From positions 82,775 through 146,774 of the forward strand of contig NZ_JAEMNU010000022.1 in NCBI RefSeq assembly GCF_016461825.1: a stretch of DNA of 64,000 nt, given 5' to 3'. Below, piece by piece: positions 46,683 through 55,350 of the stretch. The number at the start of each line of letters is the position of its first letter. The first letter of the stretch is position 1. The notes under the pieces are model-generated. The model saw nothing but the letters and a program-made list of their open reading frames with translations. It ran no database searches and was not told the origin of the DNA. The position numbers and the translations under genes were made by a program. The stretch comes from Rugamonas violacea. GTDB lineage: Bacteria > Pseudomonadota > Gammaproteobacteria > Burkholderiales > Burkholderiaceae_D.

Positions 46683-47570
46683 TCAGCGGCCTTGGCCGGC
46701 GCGCCGCCGGCCGGCCCACAGGCCCTCGGCCACATACAGGCCCAGCGCGCCCCAGATGACGACGAAACCGGCCAGCCGCTGCGCCGTGAAGGCCTCGTGG
46801 AAGAAGCAGACGCCGAGCAGCATCTGCATGGTCGGCGACATGTATTGCAGCATGCCCAGCACCGACATCGGGATGCGCCGCGCGCCGGCGGCGAACAGCA
46901 GCAGCGGAATGGCGGTGATCGGCCCGGCCGCCGCCAGCAGCCAGCGGGTGGCGTCGTGCGGGCTGTTGACGAAGGTGTTCTGGCCGTGCAGGCTGAGCCA
47001 GACCACATAGGCCAGCGCCGCCGGGAACAGGATCATGGTCTCGAAGGACAGGCCCTCGAGCGCGGCCAGCGCCGCCATCTTGCGCAGCAGGCCGTAGCCG
47101 CCGAAGCTCAGGCCCAGCGCCAGGGCGATCCAGGGCAGCTGGCCGGCCTGCCAGGTCAGCCAGGCGACGCCGCAGGCGGCCAGGCCGATGGCCAGCCACT
47201 GCGGCCGGCGCAGCTTTTCCTTGAGCACCAGCAGGCCGAGCAGCACGTTGACCAGCGGATTGATGAAGTAGCCCAGGCTGGCGTCGATGACGTGGCCGTT
47301 GTTGACGGCCCAGATGTAGACGAACCAGTTGGCGGTGAGCAGCACGGCGCTGGCGACGAAGCTGGCCACCACGCGCGGCTGGCCGCGCAGCTTCAGCAGC
47401 CATTTCCATTGGCCGCGCACGCTCAGCACTATGCCGAGGAACAACAGCGACCAGAGCATGCGGTGCGCCAGGATCTCCAGCGGCGGCACCTCGCCGATGG
47501 CGTGGAAATACAGCGGGAACAGGCCCCAGCAGAGGAAGGCCAGGGTGGCGTAGAGGATACCGGTGTTCAT
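46683..47570 (-). CDS. rarD: RarD/EamA-family transporter
   Basis: 295 residues with ten predicted membrane helices. It opens with GILYATLAFLCWGLFPLYFHAIGEVPPLEILAHRMLWS and contains NWFVYIWAVNNGHVIDASLGYFINPLVNVLLG and RIPMSVLGMLQYMSPTMQMLLGV, signatures of the RarD subfamily (10 TMS drug/metabolite transporter superfamily). Homologues are called chloramphenicol-sensitivity proteins, but the substrate is not established. It lies upstream of ettA on the same strand with a 152-base gap. Confidence 0.9.
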   Translation of the reverse strand: MNTGILYATLAFLCWGLFPLYFHAIGEVPPLEILAHRMLWSLLFLGIVLSVRGQWKWLLKLRGQPRVVASFVASAVLLTANWFVYIWAVNNGHVIDASLGYFINPLVNVLLGLLVLKEKLRRPQWLAIGLAACGVAWLTWQAGQLPWIALALGLSFGGYGLLRKMAALAALEGLSFETMILFPAALAYVVWLSLHGQNTFVNSPHDATRWLLAAAGPITAIPLLLFAAGARRIPMSVLGMLQYMSPTMQMLLGVCFFHEAFTAQRLAGFVVIWGALGLYVAEGLWAGRRRAGQGR

Positions 47571-47792
47571 AGGGGGCGGGGCGGGCGGCGGCAGGGCCGG
47601 TCATTATCGCCGAATTGCCACGCCGACGCAGGGCGTGCCGCCTTGGCCATTTTTCAAATAGGCCGGGCCGCCGGAGCGGGTTACACTGTCGCATGTGATA
47701 CAGACGAGGCCGAAACGCATGTCAAAATATTCTTGCTATTTGCAAATACTTATCCTATTGTGCAACGCACCAAAACAACAACAGGTGCAATC

Positions 47793-49673
47793 TTGACCGC
47801 GCAACACTCCTCCAAAAGCAAGCTTGCCGCGCTGACCCTGGCCGCCGTGGGCATCGTCTACGGCGACATCGGCACCAGCCCGCTGTACACCCTCAAGACC
47901 ATCTTCGACCCCGAGCACGGCCTGGTGCTGAACACGCCCAACCTGCTGGGCATCATCTCGCTGATCTTCTGGGGCCTGACGATGATCGTCTCGCTCAAAT
48001 ACGTCAGCCTGGTGCTGCGCGCCGACAACCGTGGCGAGGGCGGCATCATGGCGCTGATGGCGCTGGCGCTGAACTCGGTCAACAAGATCTCGCGCTGGCA
48101 CTTTCCGCTGATGATGCTGGGCGTGTTCGGCGCCACCATGTTCTACGGCGACAGCGTGATCACCCCGGCCATTTCGGTGCTCGGCGCGATCGAGGGGCTG
48201 GAAGTGGCCGCGCCCGGCCTGGCGCAATACGTGGTGCCGCTGACCATCGTCGTGCTGGTCTCGCTGTACGCCGTGCAGCGCCACGGCACGGCCGGCATCG
48301 GCCGCTGGTTCGGCCCGATCATGCTGGTCTGGTTCGCCGCGCTGGCCGTCATGGGCCTGATCAACATCGCCGAGGCGCCGCAGGTGCTGGCCGCGCTCAA
48401 CCCGCTGCACGCCTTCCGCTTCATGCTGGAGAACCGCTTCATCGCCTTCATCGCGCTCGGCGCGGTGGTGCTGGCCTTCACCGGCGCCGAGGCGCTGTAC
48501 GCCGACATGGGCCACTTCGGCAAGAAGCCGATCCGCGCCGCCTGGTTCCTGATCACCTTCCCGGCGCTGGCGTTGAACTACCTGGGCCAGGGCGCGCTGC
48601 TGCTGACCCACCCGGAGGCCATCTCCAACCCCTTCTTCCAGCAGCTTGGCAGCTGGAGCGTCTACCCGCTGGTGGTGCTGTCGACCATGGCGGCGGTGAT
48701 CGCCTCGCAGGCCACCATCTCCGGCACCTTCTCGATGACCAAGCAGGCCATCGCCCTGGGCCTGTTGCCGCGCATGCGCGTGCTGCACACCTCGGAGAGC
48801 GAGATCGGCCAGATCTACATCCCGGCCGTCAACTGGCTGCAGCTGATCGTCGTGCTGATCGCCGTGGTCGGCTTCGGCTCGTCGGACAAGCTGGCCGGCG
48901 CCTACGGCATCGCCGTCACCGCCACCATGCTGGCCACCACGGTGCTGACCTTCTTCGTCATCCGCTACCGCTGGAACCTGCCGCTGTGGCTGTGCTTCGG
49001 CGCCACCGGCTTCTTCATCATCATCGACATCCTGCTGTTCTCGGCCAGCACGCTGAAGTTCTTCCACGGCGGCTGGTTCCCGATCCTGCTGGGCGGCGTG
49101 CTGTTCACCGTGATGATGACCTGGAAGCGCGGCCGCGCGCTGGTGTTCGAGAACCTGCAGAAGCACGCCATTCCGCTGGAGGACTTCCTGCAGTCGCTGT
49201 TCGTGGCGCCGCCGACGCGGGTGCCCGGCACCGCCATCTTCCTGCGCGGCGAGAGCGACGGCGTGCCGCACGCCCTGCTGCACAACCTGTCGCACAACAA
49301 GGTGCTGCACGAGCGCGTGGTGTTCTTCACCGTGCACATCCTGGAGGAGCCCTACGTGGCCGACAACGAGCAGGTGCGCATCACCGGGCTGGGTCACAAC
49401 TGCTACCAGCTGAACGTGCACTACGGCTTCAAGGACGAGCCGGACATCCCCAAGGTGCTGGCCCTGTGCGCCCAGCACGAGCTGCCGTTCGAGATGATGG
49501 AGACCTCCTTCTTCATCGCCCGCCAGACTGTCATCTCGACGCCGGGCGCCGGCATGGCGCCGTGGCGCGAGCACCTGTTCGTGGCGATGTCGCGCAACGC
49601 GCGCGGCGCCGCCGACTACTACCAGATTCCCACCAACCGGGTGATCGAACTGGGCACCCAGGTGGAAATCTGA
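47793..49673 (+). CDS. kup: Low-affinity K+ uptake protein Kup
   Basis: 626 residues if started at TTG 47793 (AGGTG upstream); no ATG is available in frame before the conserved core, and GTG 47760 is the other choice. Twelve membrane helices, beginning with the family signature AAVGIVYGDIGTSPLYTLK and including GEGGIMALMALAL and GAVVLAFTGAEALYADMGHFG; a ~170-residue cytosolic C-terminal domain follows (GTAIFLRGESDGVPHALLHNL). Kup is a K+/H+ symporter. The length matches the family, supporting a non-ATG start. Confidence 0.9.
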   Translation: MTAQHSSKSKLAALTLAAVGIVYGDIGTSPLYTLKTIFDPEHGLVLNTPNLLGIISLIFWGLTMIVSLKYVSLVLRADNRGEGGIMALMALALNSVNKISRWHFPLMMLGVFGATMFYGDSVITPAISVLGAIEGLEVAAPGLAQYVVPLTIVVLVSLYAVQRHGTAGIGRWFGPIMLVWFAALAVMGLINIAEAPQVLAALNPLHAFRFMLENRFIAFIALGAVVLAFTGAEALYADMGHFGKKPIRAAWFLITFPALALNYLGQGALLLTHPEAISNPFFQQLGSWSVYPLVVLSTMAAVIASQATISGTFSMTKQAIALGLLPRMRVLHTSESEIGQIYIPAVNWLQLIVVLIAVVGFGSSDKLAGAYGIAVTATMLATTVLTFFVIRYRWNLPLWLCFGATGFFIIIDILLFSASTLKFFHGGWFPILLGGVLFTVMMTWKRGRALVFENLQKHAIPLEDFLQSLFVAPPTRVPGTAIFLRGESDGVPHALLHNLSHNKVLHERVVFFTVHILEEPYVADNEQVRITGLGHNCYQLNVHYGFKDEPDIPKVLALCAQHELPFEMMETSFFIARQTVISTPGAGMAPWREHLFVAMSRNARGAADYYQIPTNRVIELGTQVEI

Positions 49674-49794
49674 GACAAAAAATTGTAAGCGAATGTAGCG
49701 GCCGGAGGGCGGCGGACCCGGTCTGCTAAACTTCGCCAGCAACCGGCGCGCGCACGGCTGCGCGCACGCCACCACCAACAAGACAAGGGTAAAC

Positions 49795-50694
49795 ATGAAA
49801 TCGAAGTTTCACATTCTCGCGGCGCTGGTTTGCGCGGCGGCCTTGACCGCCTGCGGCGGCGGTTCCAACAATAACAACAGCACGCCGGTGGTGGTGCAGC
49901 CGGCCTACGGCGCCGCCGACCTGACGCCGGGCACCGGCACCGACACGGCGTTGGCCGGCAAATACATCACCGTCAACTACGCCGGCTGGTTGTACGACGC
50001 CAGCAAGGACGACAAGAAGGGCGGCAAGATCGACAGCTCGATCGACCGTGGCCAGCCGCTGGCCTTCCAGCTGGGCACCGGCGCGGTGTTGTACGGCATG
50101 GCGCTGTCCGGTTGGGACCAGGGCGTGGCGGGCATGAAGGTGGGCGGCAAGCGCAAGCTGATCCTGCCGGCCAGCCTAGCCTACGGCGCCGGCAGCCGCG
50201 ACGCGTTGAAGGACGCCGCCGGCAAGGTCATGAAGGATGCCAACGGCGTCGACTACGTCGCCGTGCCGGCCAACGCCGCGCTGGTCTTCGAGATCGAGGT
50301 GGTCAGCGTGAACACCGTCGTGCCGCCGATCGACGTGACGCCGCCAGGGCTGGTGAAGACCGACATTAAACTCGGCACCGGCACCGAGGCCACCGGCGGC
50401 AAAACGCTGGCGGTGCAGTACACCGGCTGGCTGTACGACAGCAAGAACGCGGCGGGCGGCTTCAAGGGCACCCAGTTCGACAGCTCGGCCAGCTACGGCA
50501 CCGCCCCCTTCTCCTTCACGCTGGGCGTTGGCAGAGTCATCAAGGGTTGGGACCAGGGCGTGGTCGGCATGAAGGTCGGCGGCAAGCGTAGCCTGATCAT
50601 TCCGCCAGACCTGGGCTATGGCGCCGCGGCCAGCGCAAAGATCCCGGCCAACTCCACCTTGATCTTCGAGATCGAGCTGGTGACGGTCCAGTAA
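49795..50694 (+). CDS. FKBP-type peptidyl-prolyl isomerase lipoprotein with two FKBP domains
   Basis: 299 residues. Lipoprotein signal with lipobox LTAC (Cys at ~20) followed by GGGSNNNNS. Two FKBP domains: residues ~45-175 (ITVNYAGWLYDASK ... GWDQGVAGMKVGGKRKLILPASLAYG) and ~185-299 (LAVQYTGWLYDSKN ... GWDQGVVGMKVGGKRSLIIPPDLGYG). Both keep most active-site aromatic residues. It would be a membrane-anchored periplasmic foldase. Domain 1 has an insertion (DALKDAAGKVMKDANGVDY) in the loop near the active site. Confidence 0.9.
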   Translation: MKSKFHILAALVCAAALTACGGGSNNNNSTPVVVQPAYGAADLTPGTGTDTALAGKYITVNYAGWLYDASKDDKKGGKIDSSIDRGQPLAFQLGTGAVLYGMALSGWDQGVAGMKVGGKRKLILPASLAYGAGSRDALKDAAGKVMKDANGVDYVAVPANAALVFEIEVVSVNTVVPPIDVTPPGLVKTDIKLGTGTEATGGKTLAVQYTGWLYDSKNAAGGFKGTQFDSSASYGTAPFSFTLGVGRVIKGWDQGVVGMKVGGKRSLIIPPDLGYGAAASAKIPANSTLIFEIELVTVQ

Positions 50695-50735
50695 GCCGGA
50701 CGGCGCGCGCTGCGGCGCGCGGCGGCAGGATGCGG

Positions 50736-50763
50736 AAGGGCGACTTGCGGGTCGCCCTTTTTT
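50736..50763 (+). terminator. Rho-independent terminator after the FKBP lipoprotein gene
   Basis: Arms AAGGGCGAC (50736-50744) and GTCGCCCTT (50751-50759), 6-base loop, then a T-run through 50763. Confidence 0.85.
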
Positions 50764-50791
50764 CGTCCATTGTTGGCTGCGCGCCTGGCCT

Positions 50792-51244
50792 TTAGCGCAG
50801 CATGTCGATGTGCGCGATGCCGTCCTCGTCGTAGGGCGCGGTGACGGTCTGGAAGCCGAAGCTGGTGTAGAACTGCTCCAGCCGCTGCTGCGCGCCGATG
50901 CGTATGCCGTGGCCGGGATGCAGCCGCTCGGCGTGGGCGATACCCTGCGCCACCAGTTGGCGGCCGATGCCGCCGCCGCGCGCCGCCGGCGTGGTCAGCA
51001 CGCGGCCCAGCGACATTTCGCTGTATTTGACACCGGGCGCCAGGCAGCGCAGATAGGCCACCAGCGCGCGCTTGCCGTCGACCAGCTGCCAGCCCATCAG
51101 GTGGTGGGCGGCCGGGTCGTGGCCGTCGATGTCGGGGTAGAGGCAGGTCTGTTCGAGCACGAACACCTGCTGGCGCTGGTACAGCAGCTCATACAGGTCG
51201 GCGTTGGGGATGTCGTCAAACGGGAGCCATTGCCAGTCAATCAT
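50792..51244 (-). CDS. elaA: ElaA-like GNAT N-acetyltransferase
   Basis: 150 residues. ElaA pattern: LYELLYQRQQVFVLEQTCLYPDIDGHDPAAHHLMGW, then the acetyl-CoA pyrophosphate loop VLTTPAARGGGIGRQLV and FYTSFGFQTVTAPYDEDGIAHIDML. GNAT enzymes transfer acetyl groups to amines; the substrate of ElaA is unknown. The start at 51244 is the first ATG; no close partner on the same strand. Confidence 0.9.
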   Translation of the reverse strand: MIDWQWLPFDDIPNADLYELLYQRQQVFVLEQTCLYPDIDGHDPAAHHLMGWQLVDGKRALVAYLRCLAPGVKYSEMSLGRVLTTPAARGGGIGRQLVAQGIAHAERLHPGHGIRIGAQQRLEQFYTSFGFQTVTAPYDEDGIAHIDMLR

Positions 51245-51404
51245 GTGTGCCTCGGAGCGTGTCGGAGCGATGATTGTAAGGCAGGAGCGGGATCGGCGTC
51301 GCCGACGAAAGCGGCGCCGCGCTCCACGGGGGAGGGCGGCGCCGTCGAGGGCGGGCCGGCGGACGAGCGCCTTGTGCCGTCGTCCGCTGCGGCCAATGCC
51401 GGGC

Positions 51405-51830
51405 TTACACCAGGGTCAGGGTGACGTCGATGTTGCCACGGGTGGCGTTCGAGTACGGGCAGACGATGTGGGCGGCGGCGACCAGTTTCTCGGCTTCGGC
51501 GCGGTCCAGGCCCGGCAGCGAGATTTTCAGTTCGACTTCGATGCCGAAGCCGGTTTCGATGGCGCCGATGCCGACCGTGCCGTCGACCGAGACGTCAGCC
51601 GGGACGGCGATCTTGTCGCGGCCGCCGACGAATTTCAGCGCGCCGATGAAGCAGGCCGAGTAGCCGGCGGCGAACAGTTGCTCGGGGTTGGTGCCGACGG
51701 CGCCGGCGCCGCCCAGTTCCTTCGGCGTGGTCAGTTTGACGTCGAGCACGTTGTCGGAGGAGACGGCACGGCCTTCGCGGCCACCGGTTGCTTTAGCGTT
51801 TGCGCGGTACAGGACTTGTTTGATGGACAT
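51405..51830 (-). CDS. ohr: Organic hydroperoxide resistance protein Ohr
   Basis: 141 residues from the ATG at 51830 (AAGGAA upstream). OsmC/Ohr fold with the catalytic pair Cys60 (FAAGYSACF) and Cys124 ([13 protein letters not shown]) and the Glu50 loop ([12 protein letters not shown]), all at Ohr-typical positions. It reduces organic and lipid hydroperoxides with lipoylated protein as electron donor. No ohrR gene is adjacent; a repeated motif upstream may be its operator. This is the last core gene before the low-GC island. Confidence 0.93.
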   Translation of the reverse strand: MSIKQVLYRANAKATGGREGRAVSSDNVLDVKLTTPKELGGAGAVGTNPEQLFAAGYSACFIGALKFVGGRDKIAVPADVSVDGTVGIGAIETGFGIEVELKISLPGLDRAEAEKLVAAAHIVCPYSNATRGNIDVTLTLV

Positions 51831-51895
51831 GATGGATTCCTTTTCAGTGAGTGGGAACAGCATTGTTCAAGAATATTGCAACAAAATTGTTTACT

Positions 51896-52011
51896 ATTAA
51901 ATAGCAAGCTACTTATTTTAAAAAACGACTACTGGGTGTTCGGCTACTTCCGGCGCCGTTTCTGCGGCGCCCGTGAACACACTGTAAATCGTACACAATT
52001 AAATAGCAAGC
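51896..52011. promoter_or_regulatory. Two direct copies of ATTAAATAGCAAGC upstream of ohr
   Basis: Exact 14-base copies at 51896-51909 and 51998-52011, 102 bases apart. Each continues as a weak inverted repeat (TAAATAGC/GCTACTTA and TAAATA/TATTTA). Position upstream of ohr and AT-rich palindromic character fit a MarR/OhrR-type site, but this is inference. Confidence 0.35.
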
Positions 52012-52102
52012 GATATTTATTGAAAATTGAGTCCTCTTATCCCTGTCATCAAATAGGCGTAAAACAGATCGGATGTTGAGCTGCAGATTTATCCGGAATA
52101 AT

Positions 52103-52129
52103 ATATGCATCAATCAAATTGATGCATAT
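52103..52129. promoter_or_regulatory. Perfect palindrome ATATGCATCAAT-CAA-ATTGATGCATAT (operator candidate 1)
   Basis: Twelve-base perfect arms (52103-52114, 52118-52129) with a 3-base centre, about 42 bases upstream of the first RM gene. Shares the GCATCA half-site with the palindrome at 52160. Confidence 0.6.
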
Positions 52130-52159
52130 TATTACTTGCACATTTGAAAAATTGCAGGT

Positions 52160-52190
52160 ATATTTGCATCATGATGATTGATGCGAATAT
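52160..52190. promoter_or_regulatory. Second GCATCA palindrome across the start codon (operator candidate 2)
   Basis: Arms ATATTTGCATCA (52160-52171) and TGATGCGAATAT (52179-52190), one mismatch, 7-base spacer. It covers the likely start codons (52171/52174) of the short hsdS gene, so binding could block transcription or translation. Confidence 0.55.
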
Positions 52191-52767
52191 CTTACATATT
52201 GCTGAAGTGGCCGACGTACGAGGTGGCTACCCGTTCCGAGGTTCCATCGAAGAGTGGATGGATGGAAGCGCCCTAGCGGTACAGATGAAGGACGTCGATC
52301 CTGAGCACGGTGTTAGTTGGCCCGGCGTGATTCGTACTGAGTTGGCTGGGCGAAAACAGCCGGACTGGCTTAAGGAAGGCGACATCCTTGTCGTTTCCAA
52401 AGGTGCTCGCTTTTACGCCGTCTGCTTAGATCACCCGCCACGCCCAGCTGTGTGTAGCCCACACTTTTTTCACCTCCAAGTGAAGTCATCAGTAGCAGTG
52501 TTGCCAGCGTTCGTTGCATGGCAAATCAACCAGCCCCCATTTCAGCGACAACTATTGCAGGCGGCTGAGGGCAGCAGCCAACTCAGCATACGTCGTCCGG
52601 TCCTTGAGGCACTAACGCTCAGCATTCCATCACTGGGTGATCAGCGACGCATCGTGGCTCTGGTGGAGCTTGCCCGCCAAGAGCGCCAAACACTCAAACA
52701 ACTTATTCGCAACCGCGAGCTGCAAATCAATGCACTCGCTGACGCTTTGTTCCAAGCAGCGACCTAA
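52171..52767 (+). CDS. Short type I restriction specificity (HsdS-like) protein, single target-recognition domain
   Basis: About 198 residues (tandem ATGs at 52171/52174). One target-recognition domain (VADVRGGYPFRGSIEEW ... GDILVVSKGARF ... SPHFFHLQVK) and one conserved helical arm (LSIPSLGDQRRIVALVELARQERQTLKQLIRNRELQINALADALF). Normal HsdS has two of each, so this is a half-S protein that could dimerise or work with the full HsdS encoded downstream. It leads the operon, 17 bases before hsdM. Confidence 0.85.
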   Translation: MMIDANILHIAEVADVRGGYPFRGSIEEWMDGSALAVQMKDVDPEHGVSWPGVIRTELAGRKQPDWLKEGDILVVSKGARFYAVCLDHPPRPAVCSPHFFHLQVKSSVAVLPAFVAWQINQPPFQRQLLQAAEGSSQLSIRRPVLEALTLSIPSLGDQRRIVALVELARQERQTLKQLIRNRELQINALADALFQAAT

Positions 52768-52784
52768 ACATTTGCAGGATACCC

Positions 52785-54311
52785 ATGAACGACACCACAA
52801 TGACAACAACCTCCGTGAGCCAAGACGCAATCAACGGCGCTGTTTGGGCCGCGTGCGACACCTTCCGTGGAACAGTAGACCCGAGCATTTACAAGGACTT
52901 TGTCCTGACCATGTTGTTTCTTAAGTACGTATCCGATGTTTGGCAGGATCACTATGACAGCTACAAGAAGCAGTATGGCGACCACCCGGAACTGATTACG
53001 GAAATGCTCAAGAACGAGCGTTTTGTATTGCCCGCCAGTGCCAGCTTCTATGCATTGCACACTTTGCGGCACAGCCCCGGCAATGGTGAGCGGATTGACA
53101 AGGCTTTGCATGCCATCGAGGACGCCAACCTGACCAAATTGCGGGATGTGTTTCAGGACATCAGCTTCAACTCAAACAAGTTGGGCGATGAGCAGCAGAA
53201 GAACGACATCCTGCGTCATTTGCTGGAGGACTTCTCAAAACCAGAGTTGGATTTGCGACCTAGCCGTGTCGGCACGCTGGATATTATTGGCAACGCTTAC
53301 GAATTCCTCATCAAGAACTTCGCCTCCAGTAGCGGCAAAAAGGCCGGTGAGTTTTACACGCCACCTGAGGTGTCGTCATTGATGGCGCGGCTGATGGCCC
53401 CGCAAGAGGGCGATGAAATTTGTGACCCTACCTGTGGCTCCGGCTCCTTGCTGATGAAATGTGGCCGCTTGATCCGCGAGAATACGGGCTCGCGCAAATA
53501 CGCGCTGTATGGGCAGGAGGCCATCGGCAGCACTTGGGCGCTGGCTAAGATGAACATGTTCCTGCATGGCGAAGACAACCATCGGATTGAGTGGGGCGAC
53601 ACTATTCGCAACCCGAAACTGTTGGACAGCGCAGCCAGCCTCAAACACTTTGACATCGTTGTCGCCAATCCTCCGTTCAGCCTGGAAAAATGGGGACATG
53701 AGGGGGCGGAGGCCGACAAGTTCAGCCGTTTCCGTCGGGGGGTACCGCCGCGCACCAAGGGCGACTACGCATTCATTCTGCACATGGTGGAAACCATGAA
53801 ACCCGGCACAGGGCGCATGGCGGTGGTTGTTCCGCACGGAGTGTTGTTCCGTGGTGGAGCAGAGGGCCGCATCCGCCAAAAGCTGATCGAGGAGAATCTG
53901 CTCGACGTGGTGATTGGTCTGCCCGAAAAGCTGTTCTACGGTACGGGTATTCCCGCTGCCGTCTTGGTGCTGCGCAAAAACAAGAAAAATGACAAGGTGC
54001 TGTTCATCGATGCCAGCCGTGATTTCGAGGCCGGGAAAAACCAGAACTTCCTGCGCGAATCCGACTTGCAACGGATTCTGAGCACTGCATTCACACTGCA
54101 GGGGGCAGACAGATACGCCCATCTTGCGACCCCCGCAGAGATAGCGGAAAACGACTTCAATCTCAATATTCCGCGCTATGTGGACACGTTTGAGGAGGAG
54201 GCCGAGATTGACCTGATGGCGGTGCGTAAAGAGCGTGAACAGCTCAAAACTGAACTGGCAAGCTTGGAGGCACAAATGTCCGTGTACTTGAAGGAGTTGG
54301 GTTATGAGTGA
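52785..54311 (+). CDS. hsdM: Type I restriction-modification methyltransferase subunit HsdM
   Basis: 508 residues, start behind AGGA. N-terminal HsdM helical domain (INGAVWAACDTFRGTVDPSIYKDFVLTMLFLKYVSD), then an N6-adenine methyltransferase: GEFYTPPEVSSLMA, motif I DPTCGSGSLL (Asp214) and catalytic motif IV NPPF (Asn295). It methylates adenine in the site chosen by the S subunit. Overlaps rhuM by 8 bases. Confidence 0.95.
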   Translation: MNDTTMTTTSVSQDAINGAVWAACDTFRGTVDPSIYKDFVLTMLFLKYVSDVWQDHYDSYKKQYGDHPELITEMLKNERFVLPASASFYALHTLRHSPGNGERIDKALHAIEDANLTKLRDVFQDISFNSNKLGDEQQKNDILRHLLEDFSKPELDLRPSRVGTLDIIGNAYEFLIKNFASSSGKKAGEFYTPPEVSSLMARLMAPQEGDEICDPTCGSGSLLMKCGRLIRENTGSRKYALYGQEAIGSTWALAKMNMFLHGEDNHRIEWGDTIRNPKLLDSAASLKHFDIVVANPPFSLEKWGHEGAEADKFSRFRRGVPPRTKGDYAFILHMVETMKPGTGRMAVVVPHGVLFRGGAEGRIRQKLIEENLLDVVIGLPEKLFYGTGIPAAVLVLRKNKKNDKVLFIDASRDFEAGKNQNFLRESDLQRILSTAFTLQGADRYAHLATPAEIAENDFNLNIPRYVDTFEEEAEIDLMAVRKEREQLKTELASLEAQMSVYLKELGYE

Positions 54312-55350
54312 GCCCACCAAGCCAACAACTGACCAGGGTGAGCTGGTCCTGTACACGTCCGAGGACGGCAGCGCCACTTTCTTTCTACGGGCGCAGGGTG
54401 GAACTGTATGGCTGACGCAGATGGAGTTGGCTGAACTGTTCCAAACCTCTGTTCCCAACGTTAACATCCACATCAAAAACATACTTGAGGAAGGCGAGCT
54501 CCAGTCTGAGGCAACTATTAAAGATTACTTAATAGTTCGGACGGAGGGCCGGCGGCAAGTCAAACGTCCAGTCAAACTCTACAACCTAGATATGATTCTG
54601 GCGGTGGGGTATCGGGTCAAGTCTCCGCGTGGCACCCAGTTCCGCCAGTGGGCCACTACCCATCTGCGCGAATACTTGGTCAAAGGCTTCGTCATGGACG
54701 ATGACCGTATGAAAGACCCGGTGGGCTGGGACTACTTTGACGAGCTGCTCCAGCGCATCCGTGAGATACGGGCGTCCGAGAAGCGTTTCTATCAAAAGGT
54801 ACGCGATCTGTTTGCCTTGTCGGTGGACTACAACGACAACGTCAACACGGTGGGGCACTTTTTTGCCGAAGTGCAAAATAAAATGCTGTACGCAGTCACT
54901 CAGCAAACTGCGGCAGAAATTATTGTCAATCGCGCCGATCCTACACAACCCAACATGGCATTGACTGCATGGAAGATTGATCGTGTTCGCAAGACGGATG
55001 TCATCGTTGCTAAGAATTACCTAACTGCGGATGAAATCGACCATCTGAACCGCCTGGTTACCACCTTCCTGGAGTTTGCCGAGCTGCGAATTCGCCAGCG
55101 CAAACAGTTGGTCATGGCCGACTGGCGGCAATACGTGGACAACTTTATCCAGTTCAATGAAAGCCCCTTACTCAAAGGTGTTGGCCGCATGAGCCACGAC
55201 GCCATGCTTAAGATCGTGCATGGTCGGTATGAGGCATTTGACGAGCAGCGGCGCAAGGCTGAGGCCGTCGAAGCGGACAATGCGGATATGAAAGAGCTTG
55301 AGCAAGTTGAAAAGCGGCTTACTAAGAAAGGAGGGCGTGATGTTACCTAG
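54304..55350 (+). CDS. rhuM: RhuM-family protein inside the RM operon
   Basis: 348 residues. RhuM features: LYTSEDGSATFFLRAQGGTVWLTQMELAELFQTSVPNVNIHIKNILEEGEL (helix-turn-helix-like, close to the KilA-N/Rha style), NLDMILAVGYRVKSPRGTQFRQWA, RDLFALSVDY and a C-terminal NYLTADEIDHLNRLVTTFLEFAELRIRQRK segment. RhuM was first noted in a Salmonella pathogenicity island; its role is unknown, yet it is often found among type I RM genes. It overlaps both hsdM and the leader of hsdS, so it is part of the operon. DNA binding is inferred from the N-terminal pattern. Confidence 0.88.
   Translation: MSEPTKPTTDQGELVLYTSEDGSATFFLRAQGGTVWLTQMELAELFQTSVPNVNIHIKNILEEGELQSEATIKDYLIVRTEGRRQVKRPVKLYNLDMILAVGYRVKSPRGTQFRQWATTHLREYLVKGFVMDDDRMKDPVGWDYFDELLQRIREIRASEKRFYQKVRDLFALSVDYNDNVNTVGHFFAEVQNKMLYAVTQQTAAEIIVNRADPTQPNMALTAWKIDRVRKTDVIVAKNYLTADEIDHLNRLVTTFLEFAELRIRQRKQLVMADWRQYVDNFIQFNESPLLKGVGRMSHDAMLKIVHGRYEAFDEQRRKAEAVEADNADMKELEQVEKRLTKKGGRDVT

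Larger units (their letters stand above)
51831..52170. other. Intergenic region between ohr and the restriction-modification operon
   Basis: About 340 bases, markedly AT-rich, marking the left edge of the island. It contains two copies of ATTAAATAGCAAGC (51896-51909 and 51998-52011), a perfect 12-base palindrome (52103-52129) and the left part of a second one. No credible gene: the 66-codon minus-strand frame at 51913-52113 has no family features. Confidence 0.6.

Noticed and set aside
51913-52113. 66-codon minus-strand frame in the ohr-RM gap
   Set aside because: No ribosome site, no family features, and it spans the palindromic regulatory region.
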